Shown here piece after piece: positions 9,023 through 17,812 of a stretch of 64,000 bases of DNA. The DNA is from Paratissierella segnis (lineage in GTDB: Bacteria; Bacillota; Clostridia; Tissierellales; Tissierellaceae). The notes beneath the pieces are model-generated. The model did not search any database and was not told the DNA's origin. It saw only the letters and a program-made list of their open reading frames with translations. How positions within the stretch are numbered: the first letter of the stretch is position 1; each line of letters starts with the position of its first letter. The position numbers were made by a program, and so were the translations under genes. The DNA lies in contig NZ_JACRTG010000030.1 in NCBI RefSeq assembly GCF_014385195.1, positions 119,642 through 183,641 of the forward strand, in the 5' to 3' direction.

Positions 9023-9721
9023 CTATTGCTCTCTTTCATTTAATTCCCTTTGAGCTTGAGATTCTCTCAAGTATTCCGGTACCAATGTAAAATAATTGTC
9101 TGTAATCCCATTTTTATATTTAATCAAAGCCAATTCACAAACACTCGATGCTAAAGGCATATTTTGTCCTACATTCGAAAATCTCACTTTATCATTTAAT
9201 ACACTTTTTATTTTATCTTTGAACAATATGCTGCCGTTACCATTGACAACAATATTTTCATAATCTTTATAAAGTCTATCTAACAGAACATCAATTTCCA
9301 TTGCTGCAGGTTCCATTATAGTAATTAGGTTTTCCCTTTCCCATTTATATATACCCGTATATACCCTGTTTCTCCTTGCATCTATCATCGGGACTACTAT
9401 ATCATTGAAGGGTAAATTAAAAGCAAGTGCTTCCAATGTTGAGACTCCTACTACAGGCTTATCATTGATATGGGCAAATGCTTTTATAGTTGCAAGTCCA
9501 ATTCTCAGTCCTGTGAAGGAACCGGGACCTGTTGAGACCCCAAAAATATCTATATCTTCAATCTTCAGCTGCAAATTATCCAAAATCTCTTTGACCATTG
9601 GCACCAATCTTTCTGAATGGCTCATATCCTCATTTAATGAGTATTCCCCTAACAGCATATTTTCATCTATTACCCCACAAGTTGTCATAAGTGTAGATGT
9701 GTCCAGACCCAATACTTTCAT
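9023..9721 (-). CDS. tsaB: tRNA t6A biosynthesis protein TsaB
   Basis: A 232-residue non-catalytic partner and activator of TsaD in t6A formation. N-terminal GLDTSTLMTTCGV is the ASKHA first strand, and STGPGSFTGLRIG near residue 65 is the hallmark of TsaB. Its ATG overlaps the tsaE stop codon by one base, so translation is likely coupled. The length matches the B. subtilis YdiC type. Confidence 0.95.
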   Translation of the reverse strand: MKVLGLDTSTLMTTCGVIDENMLLGEYSLNEDMSHSERLVPMVKEILDNLQLKIEDIDIFGVSTGPGSFTGLRIGLATIKAFAHINDKPVVGVSTLEALAFNLPFNDIVVPMIDARRNRVYTGIYKWERENLITIMEPAAMEIDVLLDRLYKDYENIVVNGNGSILFKDKIKSVLNDKVRFSNVGQNMPLASSVCELALIKYKNGITDNYFTLVPEYLRESQAQRELNEREQ

Positions 9722-10176
9722 TAGCGATTCAACTCCTTAATCAATTCATCATAGCTCCCGCCATTTCCGCTGATATGTAAAATTCTCTCATTATCGTCAT
9801 TTCCCTTTTCAATATCTATAACTATCCTTATATCAGGTATCATCTTCTCTATTTTATCCGCCCACTCTATGATACATACACCTTTTCCATAAAAATACTC
9901 ATCAAAGCCTAAGTCATAAAGCTCGTGAGCATTTTCCAATCTATATACATCAAAATGATATACAGGAAATTTCCCTTTGTATTCGTTAATAAGGGCAAAA
10001 GTTGGACTTGTAATGTATTCATCTACCCCCAACCCACGTCCAATAGATTTAGTTAGAGTAGTTTTGCCCGCCCCCAGGTCACCATTTAGGCAGATGATAT
10101 CTCCGCCTTTTAATAGAGAACCAAGTTTGATCCCAAACTCCTCCGTTTCTTCTAAATTTGATAGTTTTATTTCCAC
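9721..10176 (-). CDS. tsaE: tRNA t6A biosynthesis ATPase TsaE
   Basis: A 151-residue P-loop ATPase that drives turnover of the TsaB-TsaD complex. The Walker A motif is GDLGAGKTTLTK near residue 37, followed by ITSPTFALINEY (switch region), HFDVYRL and CIIEWADK, all diagnostic of the TsaE family. It is the first gene of the operon. Upstream are 280 bases without a gene. Confidence 0.96.
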   Translation of the reverse strand: MEIKLSNLEETEEFGIKLGSLLKGGDIICLNGDLGAGKTTLTKSIGRGLGVDEYITSPTFALINEYKGKFPVYHFDVYRLENAHELYDLGFDEYFYGKGVCIIEWADKIEKMIPDIRIVIDIEKGNDDNERILHISGNGGSYDELIKELNR

Positions 10177-10224
10177 AGCCTTTCAACCTCTTTCATCTAT
10201 TGCTAATATTTAATTATATCAAAT

Positions 10225-10250
10225 CAATTCACAATGTACAATTCACAGTT
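10225..10250. repeat. Short copy of the TTCACAAT-type simple repeat
   Basis: CAATTCACAATGTACAATTC and the following CACAG resemble the longer arrays at 17632-17739 and 28951-29070. The surrounding gap 10177-10457 shows no gene, and I found no convincing terminator in it. Confidence 0.5.
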
Positions 10251-10457
10251 TTAAAGTATCTCTTTATCATAAAAAATCACAGGATTGATGATAACCTTAT
10301 ACTATCACCTTATGATTTTATCCTTACCATACTCACTTGCAGCGATTTAACTGCATATACTTGATAAGTTAAAATAATTTCTTCATTAAAAAACGACTAA
10401 ATCTTTAAGAGCACTACCAAGAATTATGGTCGTAAAATCCAATACAACTAAAACATA

Positions 10458-11027
10458 TTATATCAGAACTCCCAAAATCCCTGAAATTAAAATTATTATT
10501 ACAGGATTTATTTTAGTTTTTAAAAGAAGTAAAAGGCTTAACACAAATATAAAAACATTTTGTAAACTTATTAATTGAAAAATATTTTCCGCTGTTTCAT
10601 TTAAACTGATACCGCTTTTAAAGAATGCTGTTTCTGCAACTACTAAGGCAGCAGAAATAATAAGTCCCGCAATTACCGGTCTTATTCCATAAAAAGCCAT
10701 GGTTTTTAGTGGATGTTTACTAAACTTAAAAAACACATTCGCAACAATTAAAACAAGCAATAGGGAAGGAAGAGTAACACCTATTGTTGCAATTATTCCT
10801 CCTAGGATTCCTCCTGCATTATATCCGATAAAGGTTGCAGAATTAACCGCTACAGGCCCTGGAGTCATTTCCGATATAGCAATTATATCTATAAGATCAG
10901 ATGAAGAAATCCAATTATACATTGCATTTTCTGATTGAATAAGAGGTATCATGGCATATCCACCTCCAAAGCTAAAAAGACCTATTTTAAAAAAAGATAA
11001 AAATAATCTAAGATATTCCAATGTCAT
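10458..11027 (-). CDS. Chromate transporter family protein, second half-size subunit
   Basis: A 189-residue, highly hydrophobic CHR-domain protein. FKIGLFSFGGGYAMIPLI near the N terminus and EMTPGPVAVNSATFIGY near residue 55 are the conserved CHR motifs. Such short-chain ChrA proteins are encoded as tandem pairs that together equal one long-chain transporter. It overlaps the upstream partner gene by 20 bases. The family exports chromate in some bacteria; the native substrate in an anaerobe is unknown. Confidence 0.9.
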   Translation of the reverse strand: MTLEYLRLFLSFFKIGLFSFGGGYAMIPLIQSENAMYNWISSSDLIDIIAISEMTPGPVAVNSATFIGYNAGGILGGIIATIGVTLPSLLLVLIVANVFFKFSKHPLKTMAFYGIRPVIAGLIISAALVVAETAFFKSGISLNETAENIFQLISLQNVFIFVLSLLLLLKTKINPVIIILISGILGVLI

Positions 11028-11610
11028 CTTCCTCCCTATTAATTATTTTTTTGCTTAATTTTGGAAAGAAGAAATAAATTATTATTCCAATCAAAGCACC
11101 GGCAATTATTACAAATATAGCCTGCACTTTAAAAAAAGTAATTGCGATTACAGTGAATAATAATATGATAGCTCCAAGTTTATCTTTTACTGATTCCTTT
11201 GCAATTTTTACTCCGGCTACCAATATTAAAGCTACAATTGCAGGACTTATTCCATCGAATATTGCATCAAATATTGGATTCCCCCTAACAATAGAAAAAA
11301 ACATTGCAATCAAGGTTATAGTAATTAGAGATGGCAAAACAACTCCGGCTGTAGCTACAACTGCTCCTAATCTACCCAATACTTTATACCCTATAAAAGT
11401 TGATGTATTTATAGCTATGGCACCGGGAAGCGATTGGGCAACTGCAAAAACATCAATAATCTCTTTTTCACTAATCCATTTTTTATTATCAACTATTTCT
11501 CTTTCAATTAAAGGAATCATAGCAAAACCTCCGCCAAAGGTAAAAGCTCCTACTTTAAAAAAACAAATAAATAATTGAAGGAATCTTTGTCCCTTACTTT
11601 TTTCATTCAT
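11008..11610 (-). CDS. Chromate transporter family protein, first half-size subunit
   Basis: A 200-residue CHR-domain membrane protein. It carries FFKVGAFTFGGGFAMIPLIE and AVAQSLPGAIAINTSTFIGY, the same motifs as its downstream partner but in diverged form, as expected for the N-terminal-type half of a heteromeric short-chain ChrA pair. About five to six hydrophobic segments are visible. A GAGGTGAG ribosome site precedes the ATG. Whether chromate, sulfate or another oxyanion is moved cannot be told from sequence. Confidence 0.9.
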   Translation of the reverse strand: MNEKSKGQRFLQLFICFFKVGAFTFGGGFAMIPLIEREIVDNKKWISEKEIIDVFAVAQSLPGAIAINTSTFIGYKVLGRLGAVVATAGVVLPSLITITLIAMFFSIVRGNPIFDAIFDGISPAIVALILVAGVKIAKESVKDKLGAIILLFTVIAITFFKVQAIFVIIAGALIGIIIYFFFPKLSKKIINREEDDIGIS

Positions 11611-11629
11611 AAACTCACCTCATTATTAA

Positions 11630-11683
11630 TTATTTGACCAATTCTTCAACAACCATAGCAGCTGAACCCAATGCACTCTTCAT
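11630..11683 (-). pseudogene. Possible 17-codon remnant or short peptide upstream of the chromate genes
   Basis: An in-frame ATG-to-TAA reading of 17 codons (MKSALGSAAMVVEELVK) ends 20 bases before the chromate operon start. The composition looks like the C terminus of a real enzyme rather than random AT-rich DNA. No good ribosome site precedes it. It could be a decayed gene tail or chance. Confidence 0.2.
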
Positions 11684-11846
11684 ACTTGAAAATTAAATAT
11701 ATTATAGCATTTTATGCCAAAGTGATAAATATTTTGATTAATTATTCAACTTTCTCGGTATATTTAATAGGTTAAGGGGTATATTTGTTATATGTAAATT
11801 ATAAACAATCAAAACAAAAATAACAAATTAAAAGGAGGTCTAATTC

Positions 11847-12599
11847 ATGAGATTAAAAGACAAGGTAGTTATAATTACCGGTGCCAGTTCAGGAATGGGA
11901 AACGCGGCTTCTCTTTTGTTTGCTAAAGAAGGAGCAAAGGTCATAGCTGTTGCAAGAAGGAAAGATAGGCTGGAGAAATTAGCAAAACAAGCTGAAACTT
12001 TTGAAGGTAAAATAATTCCACTTCAATCTGATATATCAAACGAAGACAATCTAAGAAATATCGTTAAATTCACAATGAATGAATTTGGAAAAGTTGACAT
12101 ATTGATTAACAATGCAGGAATCTTGGATGACTACATGCCTGCCGGAGACATGACCGACGATATGTGGGATAGCGTACTAAATGTCAATCTTACAGCTCCT
12201 ATGAAACTGATAAGAGGAGTTCTTCCAATCATGATAAAGCAAAACAAAGGAAATATAATTAATGTAGCATCAGTTGGAGGTTTGCATGGAGTAAGAGGCG
12301 GAGCAGCATATGTAACGTCTAAACATGGCCTATTAGGTCTTACTAAAAATACTGCTTATGTTTATGCTGATAAAGGTATTCGCTGCAATGCTGTATGTCC
12401 CGGAGGTGTAGCCACTGAAATAAGTGCAAAAGAACCAAATGAACTCGGTCTAAGTAAGTTGATGTCCGGTGTAAACACTTCACCAAGAGAAGGGACATCC
12501 GAAGAAATTGCAAATATACTTTTATTCTTAGCATCTGACGAATCAAGCTTAATCAACGGTGCTAGTATTGTTGCCGATTCAGGCTGGACTGCTTACTAA
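11847..12599 (+). CDS. SDR-family NAD(P)-dependent oxidoreductase
   Basis: A 250-residue classical short-chain dehydrogenase. It has the cofactor motif TGASSGMGNAA near residue 12, NNAG near 88, the catalytic serine in NVASVGG near 141 and the active-site pair in AYVTSKHG (Tyr/Lys) near 153-157. An AAGGAGG site lies 10 bases before the ATG. It is monocistronic between divergent neighbours and has its own terminator. Substrate is unknown; FabG-like or alcohol dehydrogenase activity are both possible. Confidence 0.92.
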   Translation: MRLKDKVVIITGASSGMGNAASLLFAKEGAKVIAVARRKDRLEKLAKQAETFEGKIIPLQSDISNEDNLRNIVKFTMNEFGKVDILINNAGILDDYMPAGDMTDDMWDSVLNVNLTAPMKLIRGVLPIMIKQNKGNIINVASVGGLHGVRGGAAYVTSKHGLLGLTKNTAYVYADKGIRCNAVCPGGVATEISAKEPNELGLSKLMSGVNTSPREGTSEEIANILLFLASDESSLINGASIVADSGWTAY

Positions 12600-12603
12600 A
12601 AAG

Positions 12604-12642
12604 TAAGTCTTGGAATTTAATTGTTCCAAGACTTATTTTTAG
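12604..12642 (+). terminator. Intrinsic terminator after the SDR gene
   Basis: Perfect 12-bp arms (12604-12615 and 12624-12635) around an eight-base loop are followed by TTTTTAG. It may also serve the convergent ribU gene. Confidence 0.85.
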
Positions 12643-12644
12643 TT

Positions 12645-13253
12645 TTATCTGTGCAATATAGGCGATACTCTTTTGTAGATCAATATGGTAACTATAGTTA
12701 GTAATGTTCCTTTTAAAAGATTAAATGGAACTATTGAAAACAGCATCAAAGTTTTTAAGTCTACAATTTTATTGCTTAATTTAGCTCCCATATCTACAAA
12801 TGCTTGCGTAGATTGCCCCATTAGCTTCGCATAAAATGGAAACATAATATAGTAGTTTGCAAGTGTAATTGCAATAGTCATCACTATAGTCCCTGCTATT
12901 AATCCAATTACCGCATTTTTAAAAGTTTTATTTTTATAATAAAATGCTCCTGCAGTATAAGCAAATACTGCTCCAACTACAAAGTTGGCTAATTCACCTA
13001 TTCCTCCTGTTGTAGTCCCTTCAATTATTACATTCAATATATTCTTTAAAAGTTGAATAATAACTCCCGCCATAGGTCCTAAAGCAAAGGAACCAATAAG
13101 AGCAGGTAAATCGCTGAAGTCCATCTTAATAAAAGGCGGTGCTAAAAATACCAATGGAAATTCAAAGAACATAAGAATAAATGAAACCACTGCTAATACC
13201 GAGACTTTGACCATAATCTTGGTGTTCCATGACTCTTTTTTTAATGAATACAC
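12645..13253 (-). CDS. ribU: Riboflavin ECF transporter substrate-binding subunit RibU
   Basis: A 202-residue membrane protein with about six hydrophobic segments. The motif PPFIKMDFSDLPALIGSFALGP near the first third is typical of RibU-type S components; further on ANFVVGAVFAYTAG follows the family. S components bind the vitamin and work with a shared ECF energising module (two ATPases and a T protein) encoded elsewhere. The FMN riboswitch directly upstream confirms riboflavin as substrate. Confidence 0.93.
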   Translation of the reverse strand: MYSLKKESWNTKIMVKVSVLAVVSFILMFFEFPLVFLAPPFIKMDFSDLPALIGSFALGPMAGVIIQLLKNILNVIIEGTTTGGIGELANFVVGAVFAYTAGAFYYKNKTFKNAVIGLIAGTIVMTIAITLANYYIMFPFYAKLMGQSTQAFVDMGAKLSNKIVDLKTLMLFSIVPFNLLKGTLLTIVTILIYKRVSPILHR

Positions 13254-13289
13254 AAAAATTCCTCCCTTTTTTTATTCCTTCAGGGATTT

Positions 13290-13320
13290 AAAAAAACCCC
13301 GAAGTTTTTCTTCGGGGCAA
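13290..13320 (-). terminator. Terminator of the FMN riboswitch expression platform
   Basis: Arms ACCCCGAAG (13296-13304) and CTTCGGGGC (13310-13318) pair around a short loop; on the minus strand the hairpin is followed by seven T. It lies between the FMN aptamer and the ribU start, so it is the off-state hairpin. Confidence 0.88.
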
Positions 13321-13340
13321 ATAGACAAACCATCTATTTA

Positions 13341-13452
13341 CATCTTCTCTCATCCAGACTATACTGTCGGCCTTGGAATCTAACCAAGTCAACCTAATAA
13401 TAGGCTCGCGGGCTATACCGCCGGTGAGGAATCACACCTCGCCCTGAAGATA
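13341..13452 (-). promoter_or_regulatory. FMN riboswitch (RFN element)
   Basis: Read on the minus strand the element begins ATCTTCAGGGCGAGGTG and contains the RFN core words GATTCCTCACCGGCGGTA, AGCCCGCGAGCC, GGTTGACTTGG and ATTCCAAGGCCGACAGT, ending GTCTGGATGAGAGAAGATG. These are the conserved P1-P6 strands of the FMN aptamer. FMN binding should favour the terminator at 13290-13320 and shut off ribU. Confidence 0.96.
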
Positions 13453-13522
13453 TAATTTTTAATATTTCTTTATAGTTTAATATTATTACTATGAAGATTA
13501 ATTGTCAAGCAAAAATCATAAT

Positions 13523-14257
13523 CTAATCCATTAAGTTCTCATGGTAAATAGGAAAAGATATCAAGAATCTTGTACCCTCCCCTAATTTACTGCATACTTC
13601 TATATCCCCTCCGTTTTTTTCAATACTCCTTTTAGCAATTTTTAAACCCAATCCCGTTCCCTTTGCTTTTGTAGTAAATTCCACTTTAAACAATCTTTCC
13701 ATATTTTCAGGAGAAATACCTACCCCTGTATCCTTAATTTCTATATATACCTTGTTTCCCAAATCGTATAACTTAAGAGATAAAGTTCCCGACTTATCCT
13801 CCATGGATTCTATTGCATTCATAATAATATTTAAAAGGCTCTGCCTTAACTCATATTCATTGCACAATATTCTTGAATATGAGTTAAGAAGAAAATTAAG
13901 TTGAATCTCATTCCCAAGAGAATTCAATATATCCAGTTTAAAACGTACCATATCTACAGTTTTTAAAATTATTGACTGTATGTCATAAGGCTTTTTTTCC
14001 TCTTCATTATAACCTTGTGTAAAATTATAATATCTATCCAATGCATCTTTAAAGCTCAACGTGGCTTTAACGATATTTATAAGGTTTGTCTTAACATCAT
14101 CATCTACATCTTTTATTAAAGACAACTGTGCCAATCCGGATATAGTAGCTAATATATTCTTCAAGTCATGAAAAACTCCTTCTGATAAATCTACCATTAT
14201 TTTGAAACTTTCCATTCCAAACAATTCTTTATCTTCTAATTCGGTAGATTTTAGCAT
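13523..14257 (-). CDS. Soluble orphan histidine kinase
   Basis: A 244-residue protein made almost entirely of the kinase core. The phospho-acceptor region is EGVFHDLKNILATISG with His near residue 30. The HATPase domain shows the N-box NIIMNAIESME near 140, G1 KDTGVGISPENMERLF near 178 and G2 KGTGLGLKIAK near 200. There is no membrane segment, PAS, GAF or other sensor domain apart from about 25 N-terminal residues, and no response regulator beside it. It lies between the riboflavin transporter and tex. The signal and partner are unknown. Confidence 0.88.
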   Translation of the reverse strand: MLKSTELEDKELFGMESFKIMVDLSEGVFHDLKNILATISGLAQLSLIKDVDDDVKTNLINIVKATLSFKDALDRYYNFTQGYNEEEKKPYDIQSIILKTVDMVRFKLDILNSLGNEIQLNFLLNSYSRILCNEYELRQSLLNIIMNAIESMEDKSGTLSLKLYDLGNKVYIEIKDTGVGISPENMERLFKVEFTTKAKGTGLGLKIAKRSIEKNGGDIEVCSKLGEGTRFLISFPIYHENLMD

Positions 14258-14273
14258 TGTATCCCCCCTATTC

Positions 14274-16370
14274 TTACCCCTTCATGCTCAATGATATTCT
14301 TCCCCTATTAATATCTATATCTATTATCTTTACTTTAACAATATCCCCTATTTTAACAATTTCCTTTGGATGTTTTATAAATCTGTCACTTAATTCCGAT
14401 ATATGAACTAAACCGTCCTCCTTTACACCAATATCTACAAAGGCTCCAAAATCTACTACATTTCTTATGGTTCCATTTAATATCATATCTTTTTTTAAAT
14501 CTTCTATCTTCATTACATCTTGCCTTAATATGGGCTTTGGCATCTCATCCCTTGGATCCCTACCTGGTTTTTCTATCTCCCTAATTATATCTCTTAAAGT
14601 AGGAACTCCTACTTTTAGCTCTTTGGAAATCTTTAATACATCAGCGTTTTGATAATCAACATTCAATAATTCTCGAGCAATATTATAAGACTCCGGATGT
14701 ACTGAAGTGTTATCCAAAGGTTCATCTCCTTCAGGAATTCTTAAAAACCCAGCACATTGCTTATATGTTTTTTCTCCAAGGTTTTTAACATTAAGCAGCT
14801 CCTCTCTTAGCCTAAATTTGCCATTTTCCTCCCTATAGCTTACAATGTTATTTGCAACCCTAGTAGTAATCCCCGCTACATATTTAAGCAAAGACGGACT
14901 GGCGGTATTCAAATCTACTCCAACAGTATTGACACAATCCTCAACAACACCGGTTAGGGCTTCATCTAGTTTCGCTTGGTTTAAATCATGCTGATACTGA
15001 CCTACGCCTATATGTCGCGGCTCGATCTTTACCAGCTCTGATAAGGGATCTTGTAATCGCCTGCCAATGGACACAGCTCCCCTAATGGAAACATCTAGGT
15101 TTGGAAATTCCTTTATACCCAGTTCGGAGGCCGAATAAATTGACGCTCCCGCTTCGCTTACAATCATATAAGATACATTTTCCTCAAGCCCCCTAAGCAT
15201 TTCTGCTACTACTAGTTCAGTTTCTCTAGATGCTGTTCCATTACCAATAGAAATTAGATTTACATTGTATTTCTTTATCAAATCTTTTAATATAGATTTT
15301 GTTTTATCAATCTGCTTTTGTGGTTCTGTTGGATATACAGTTGTATAATCCAACAACCTGCCTGTATCATCTATAACTGCGACTTTGCATCCCGTTCTAA
15401 ATCCGGGATCAATAGCCAATACATTCTTTCCCTTGATTGGAGGCTGCATAAGCAATGGTTTGAGGTTTAAAGAAAATACTTTTATTGCTTCTTCTTCAGC
15501 TTTTTCTGTTAGATTGTTTCTGATTTCCCTTTCTATTGAAGGATATAACAATCTCTTATATCCATCTTCAACAGCCAATTCTAAATATGGCGTTGTGATA
15601 TTTTCTGAGCTTTTTATGATTTTAGTTTTTAATAAATTGATAATATCTTCATCAAATATATTTAAACTAATTTTAAGTTTCTTTTCTTTTTCTCCTCTGT
15701 TTATTGCTAATATTCTATGATTAACTATTGATTTGATGGGCTCCTTGTAGTCATAATACATCTCGTAAACGGATCGTTCGTTCCTATCTACCCCCTCTGC
15801 TTCTATAAATCCCTTGCTCTTAGCTATATTTTTGATTAGAGTCCTATAAGCTGCATCATCGGATATAATTTCCGCTATAATATCCATTGCCCCGGCTAAA
15901 GCATCATCCTCATCATATACTTCTTTTTCTTCATCTATATATGTAATAAGAACCTCTTTAAACTCTTTTTCATCAATTTCCTGATTCAAAATTATATCTG
16001 CCAATCCCTCCAATCCTTTTTCCTTAGCTATAGTGGCTCTTGTCCTACGCTTTGGTCTGTATGGTCTATATAAATCATCAATCCTTTGTAAGGATTCGGA
16101 TTTTAAGATTTCCTCTTTCAATCCTTCGGTTAATTTTCCCTGTTCATCTATTAATCTAATAACCTCTTCTTTTCTTGATTCCAAATTTCGAAGATAATTT
16201 AGTCTATTGGATAATTCTCTTATAACCGTATCCTTCATTTCCCCTGTTTGTTCTTTTCTATATCTTGCAATAAATGGAATTGTATTTCCTTCATCTAATA
16301 ATTCGACTGCATTTTGTACGTTTTTAAGCTTCAAATTAAATTCTTTTACCAAGGTTTCTAAAATTTTCAT
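14274..16370 (-). CDS. tex: Tex-family RNA-binding transcription accessory protein
   Basis: A 698-residue protein with the full Tex order: N-terminal helical region, YqgF/RNase H-like domain (LAIDPGFRTGCKVAVID near 322), helix-hairpin-helix domains (SPSLLKYVAGI and NVKNLGEKTYKQCAGFLRI near 490-550) and a C-terminal S1 domain (GTIRNVVDFGAFVDIGVKE near 625). The family binds nucleic acids and affects transcription and expression of toxin and stress genes. It ends 17 bases before the histidine kinase start, so they may be cotranscribed. Confidence 0.95.
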   Translation of the reverse strand: MKILETLVKEFNLKLKNVQNAVELLDEGNTIPFIARYRKEQTGEMKDTVIRELSNRLNYLRNLESRKEEVIRLIDEQGKLTEGLKEEILKSESLQRIDDLYRPYRPKRRTRATIAKEKGLEGLADIILNQEIDEKEFKEVLITYIDEEKEVYDEDDALAGAMDIIAEIISDDAAYRTLIKNIAKSKGFIEAEGVDRNERSVYEMYYDYKEPIKSIVNHRILAINRGEKEKKLKISLNIFDEDIINLLKTKIIKSSENITTPYLELAVEDGYKRLLYPSIEREIRNNLTEKAEEEAIKVFSLNLKPLLMQPPIKGKNVLAIDPGFRTGCKVAVIDDTGRLLDYTTVYPTEPQKQIDKTKSILKDLIKKYNVNLISIGNGTASRETELVVAEMLRGLEENVSYMIVSEAGASIYSASELGIKEFPNLDVSIRGAVSIGRRLQDPLSELVKIEPRHIGVGQYQHDLNQAKLDEALTGVVEDCVNTVGVDLNTASPSLLKYVAGITTRVANNIVSYREENGKFRLREELLNVKNLGEKTYKQCAGFLRIPEGDEPLDNTSVHPESYNIARELLNVDYQNADVLKISKELKVGVPTLRDIIREIEKPGRDPRDEMPKPILRQDVMKIEDLKKDMILNGTIRNVVDFGAFVDIGVKEDGLVHISELSDRFIKHPKEIVKIGDIVKVKIIDIDINRGRISLSMKG

Positions 16371-16499
16371 TTACTCCTACCTTTCAAAAAATACTATTAT
16401 TATCATATTCTACATAAATTCCCAAATTCCTTCTTACATGTAATAATTTTCCAAGATATTATAAATACTTACATATTAATTGTATATTTACATACAAAA

Positions 16500-16518
16500 A
16501 GCCCATTATTGCTGGGCT
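16500..16518 (-). terminator. Terminator overlapping the prfB 3' end
   Basis: AGCCCA and TGGGCT (16500-16505 and 16513-16518) pair across the prfB stop codon and are followed by TTTTTG on the minus strand. Confidence 0.8.
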
Positions 16519-17613
16519 TTCATCTTTAAATATTCATTAATAAAAATATCAATGTCTCCATCCATTACTCTATATACATCTCCAACTTCTACATTAGTCC
16601 GATGATCCTTTACCATGCTATATGGGTGGAATACATAAGATCTGATTTGGGATCCCCAGCCAATCTGGGAATAACTGCCTTGTATGTCCTCAATCTTCTC
16701 CTTATTTTCTTCTTCTTTAACTTGTATAAGTTTTGCTTTCAGCATTTTTAATGCTGTTTCTTTATTCATATGCTGAGATCTTTCTGACTGACACTGGACC
16801 ACAATTCCCGTTGGAATATGGGTAATCCTTATGGCTGAATCCGTAGTATTTACATGTTGCCCTCCGGCTCCTGTAGACCTATATGTGTCAATTTTTAAAT
16901 CCTTTTCGTTGATTTCAACATTTACATCCTCATTTAATTCAGGAAAGACATCTATACTTGCAAATGAAGTATGCCTTTTGCCTGATGCATCAAAAGGAGA
17001 AATGCGAACTAATCTGTGTACTCCTTTCTCAGACTTTAAAAATCCGTAAGCATTAAACCCTTTGATAAGAAGTGTAACAGATTTTACTCCTCCTTCAGTA
17101 TCTGCCAAAAGATTTAAAGTTTCAATGCCAAAGCCTTTGGACTCTGCCCACCTTCGATACATTCTCAAAAGCATCTCAGCCCAATCCTGAGCCTCAAGTC
17201 CTCCTGCTCCTGAATGAATAGAAAGTATTGCATTGTTTTTATCATATTCACCACTGAAAAGTGTCGATAATTTGAAACCCTCAGCCTTTTTATAAAGATC
17301 ATCTAAACTTTTCTTAATCTCCTTGTAATCCTCATAGCTCTCTTCCTCTATAACTAATTCAATTAAAGTTTCCAAATCGTCTATTTCTGCTATTAAATCT
17401 TCATACTCTTTTATCTGCGTATTTATCCCTTTGATTTCTTGCATTGTCTTTTGAGCTTTTTCGATATCATTCCAGAACCCTTCATCATAAGACAATTTTT
17501 CTAGGCCCTTTGCCTTTTCCCTTAGACTATCCAAGTCAAAGGGAAACACCTATTTCTTCTACCATCGTTTTTACGTTGGATAAATTTTCTCTATCTGCAT
17601 AAATATCTTCCAA
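16506..17613 (-). CDS. prfB: Peptide chain release factor 2, programmed +1 frameshift
   Basis: Recognises UGA and UAA stops and releases the polypeptide. The main frame carries the tripeptide SPF in RISPFDASGKRH and the catalytic GGQ in STGAGGQHVNTTD. The gene starts at a TTG at 17613 after a GAAAGGGTG ribosome site and reads 25 codons to an in-frame TGA at 17538-17536. The slip site is CTT TGA C, so ribosomes move +1 to decode GAC and continue, giving about 368 residues, normal for RF2. The apparent GTG start at 17549 lies inside this overlap and is not real. The upstream stimulatory AGGTG is weaker than in E. coli. Confidence 0.95.
17536..17541 (-). other. prfB +1 programmed frameshift site
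   Basis: CTT TGA followed by C is the conserved RF2 autoregulatory slip site: low RF2 makes the ribosome pause at TGA and slip forward. An AGGTG word lies five bases upstream as a Shine-Dalgarno-like stimulator. Confidence 0.93.
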
Positions 17614-17631
17614 TATATCACCCTTTCTTTT

Positions 17632-17739
17632 CAATTCACAATTCACAATCACAGTTCACAGTTCACAATTCACAATTCACAATCACAATGCACAGTTCAC
17701 AATTCACAGTTCACAATGCACAATGCACAATTCACAATG
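17632..17739. repeat. TTCACAATTCACAAT-type simple repeat array
   Basis: About 108 bases of imperfect repeats of six- to eight-base units such as TTCACAAT, TTCACAGT, TGCACAAT and AATCACAG, immediately upstream of the prfB ribosome site. Similar words in the opposite orientation occur at 29022-29070. Short open frames across it are artefacts of the repeat. Confidence 0.85.
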
Positions 17740-17749
17740 TTCTTCTCTC

Positions 17750-17812
17750 TTACCTCTTACCTCTTACCTATTACCTCTTACTTCTTACCTCTTACCTCTT
17801 ACTTCTTACCTA
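17750..17812. repeat. CTTACCTCTTACC-type simple repeat array
   Basis: Tandem, imperfect seven- to eight-base units (CTTACCT, CTATTACC, CTTACTTC) fill the space up to the secA stop codon. With the preceding array, nearly the whole 196-base secA-prfB gap is repeat. Confidence 0.8.

Noticed and set aside
17632..17812. CRISPR array
   Set aside because: Units are only six to eight bases, imperfect and without spacers; no cas genes are present.
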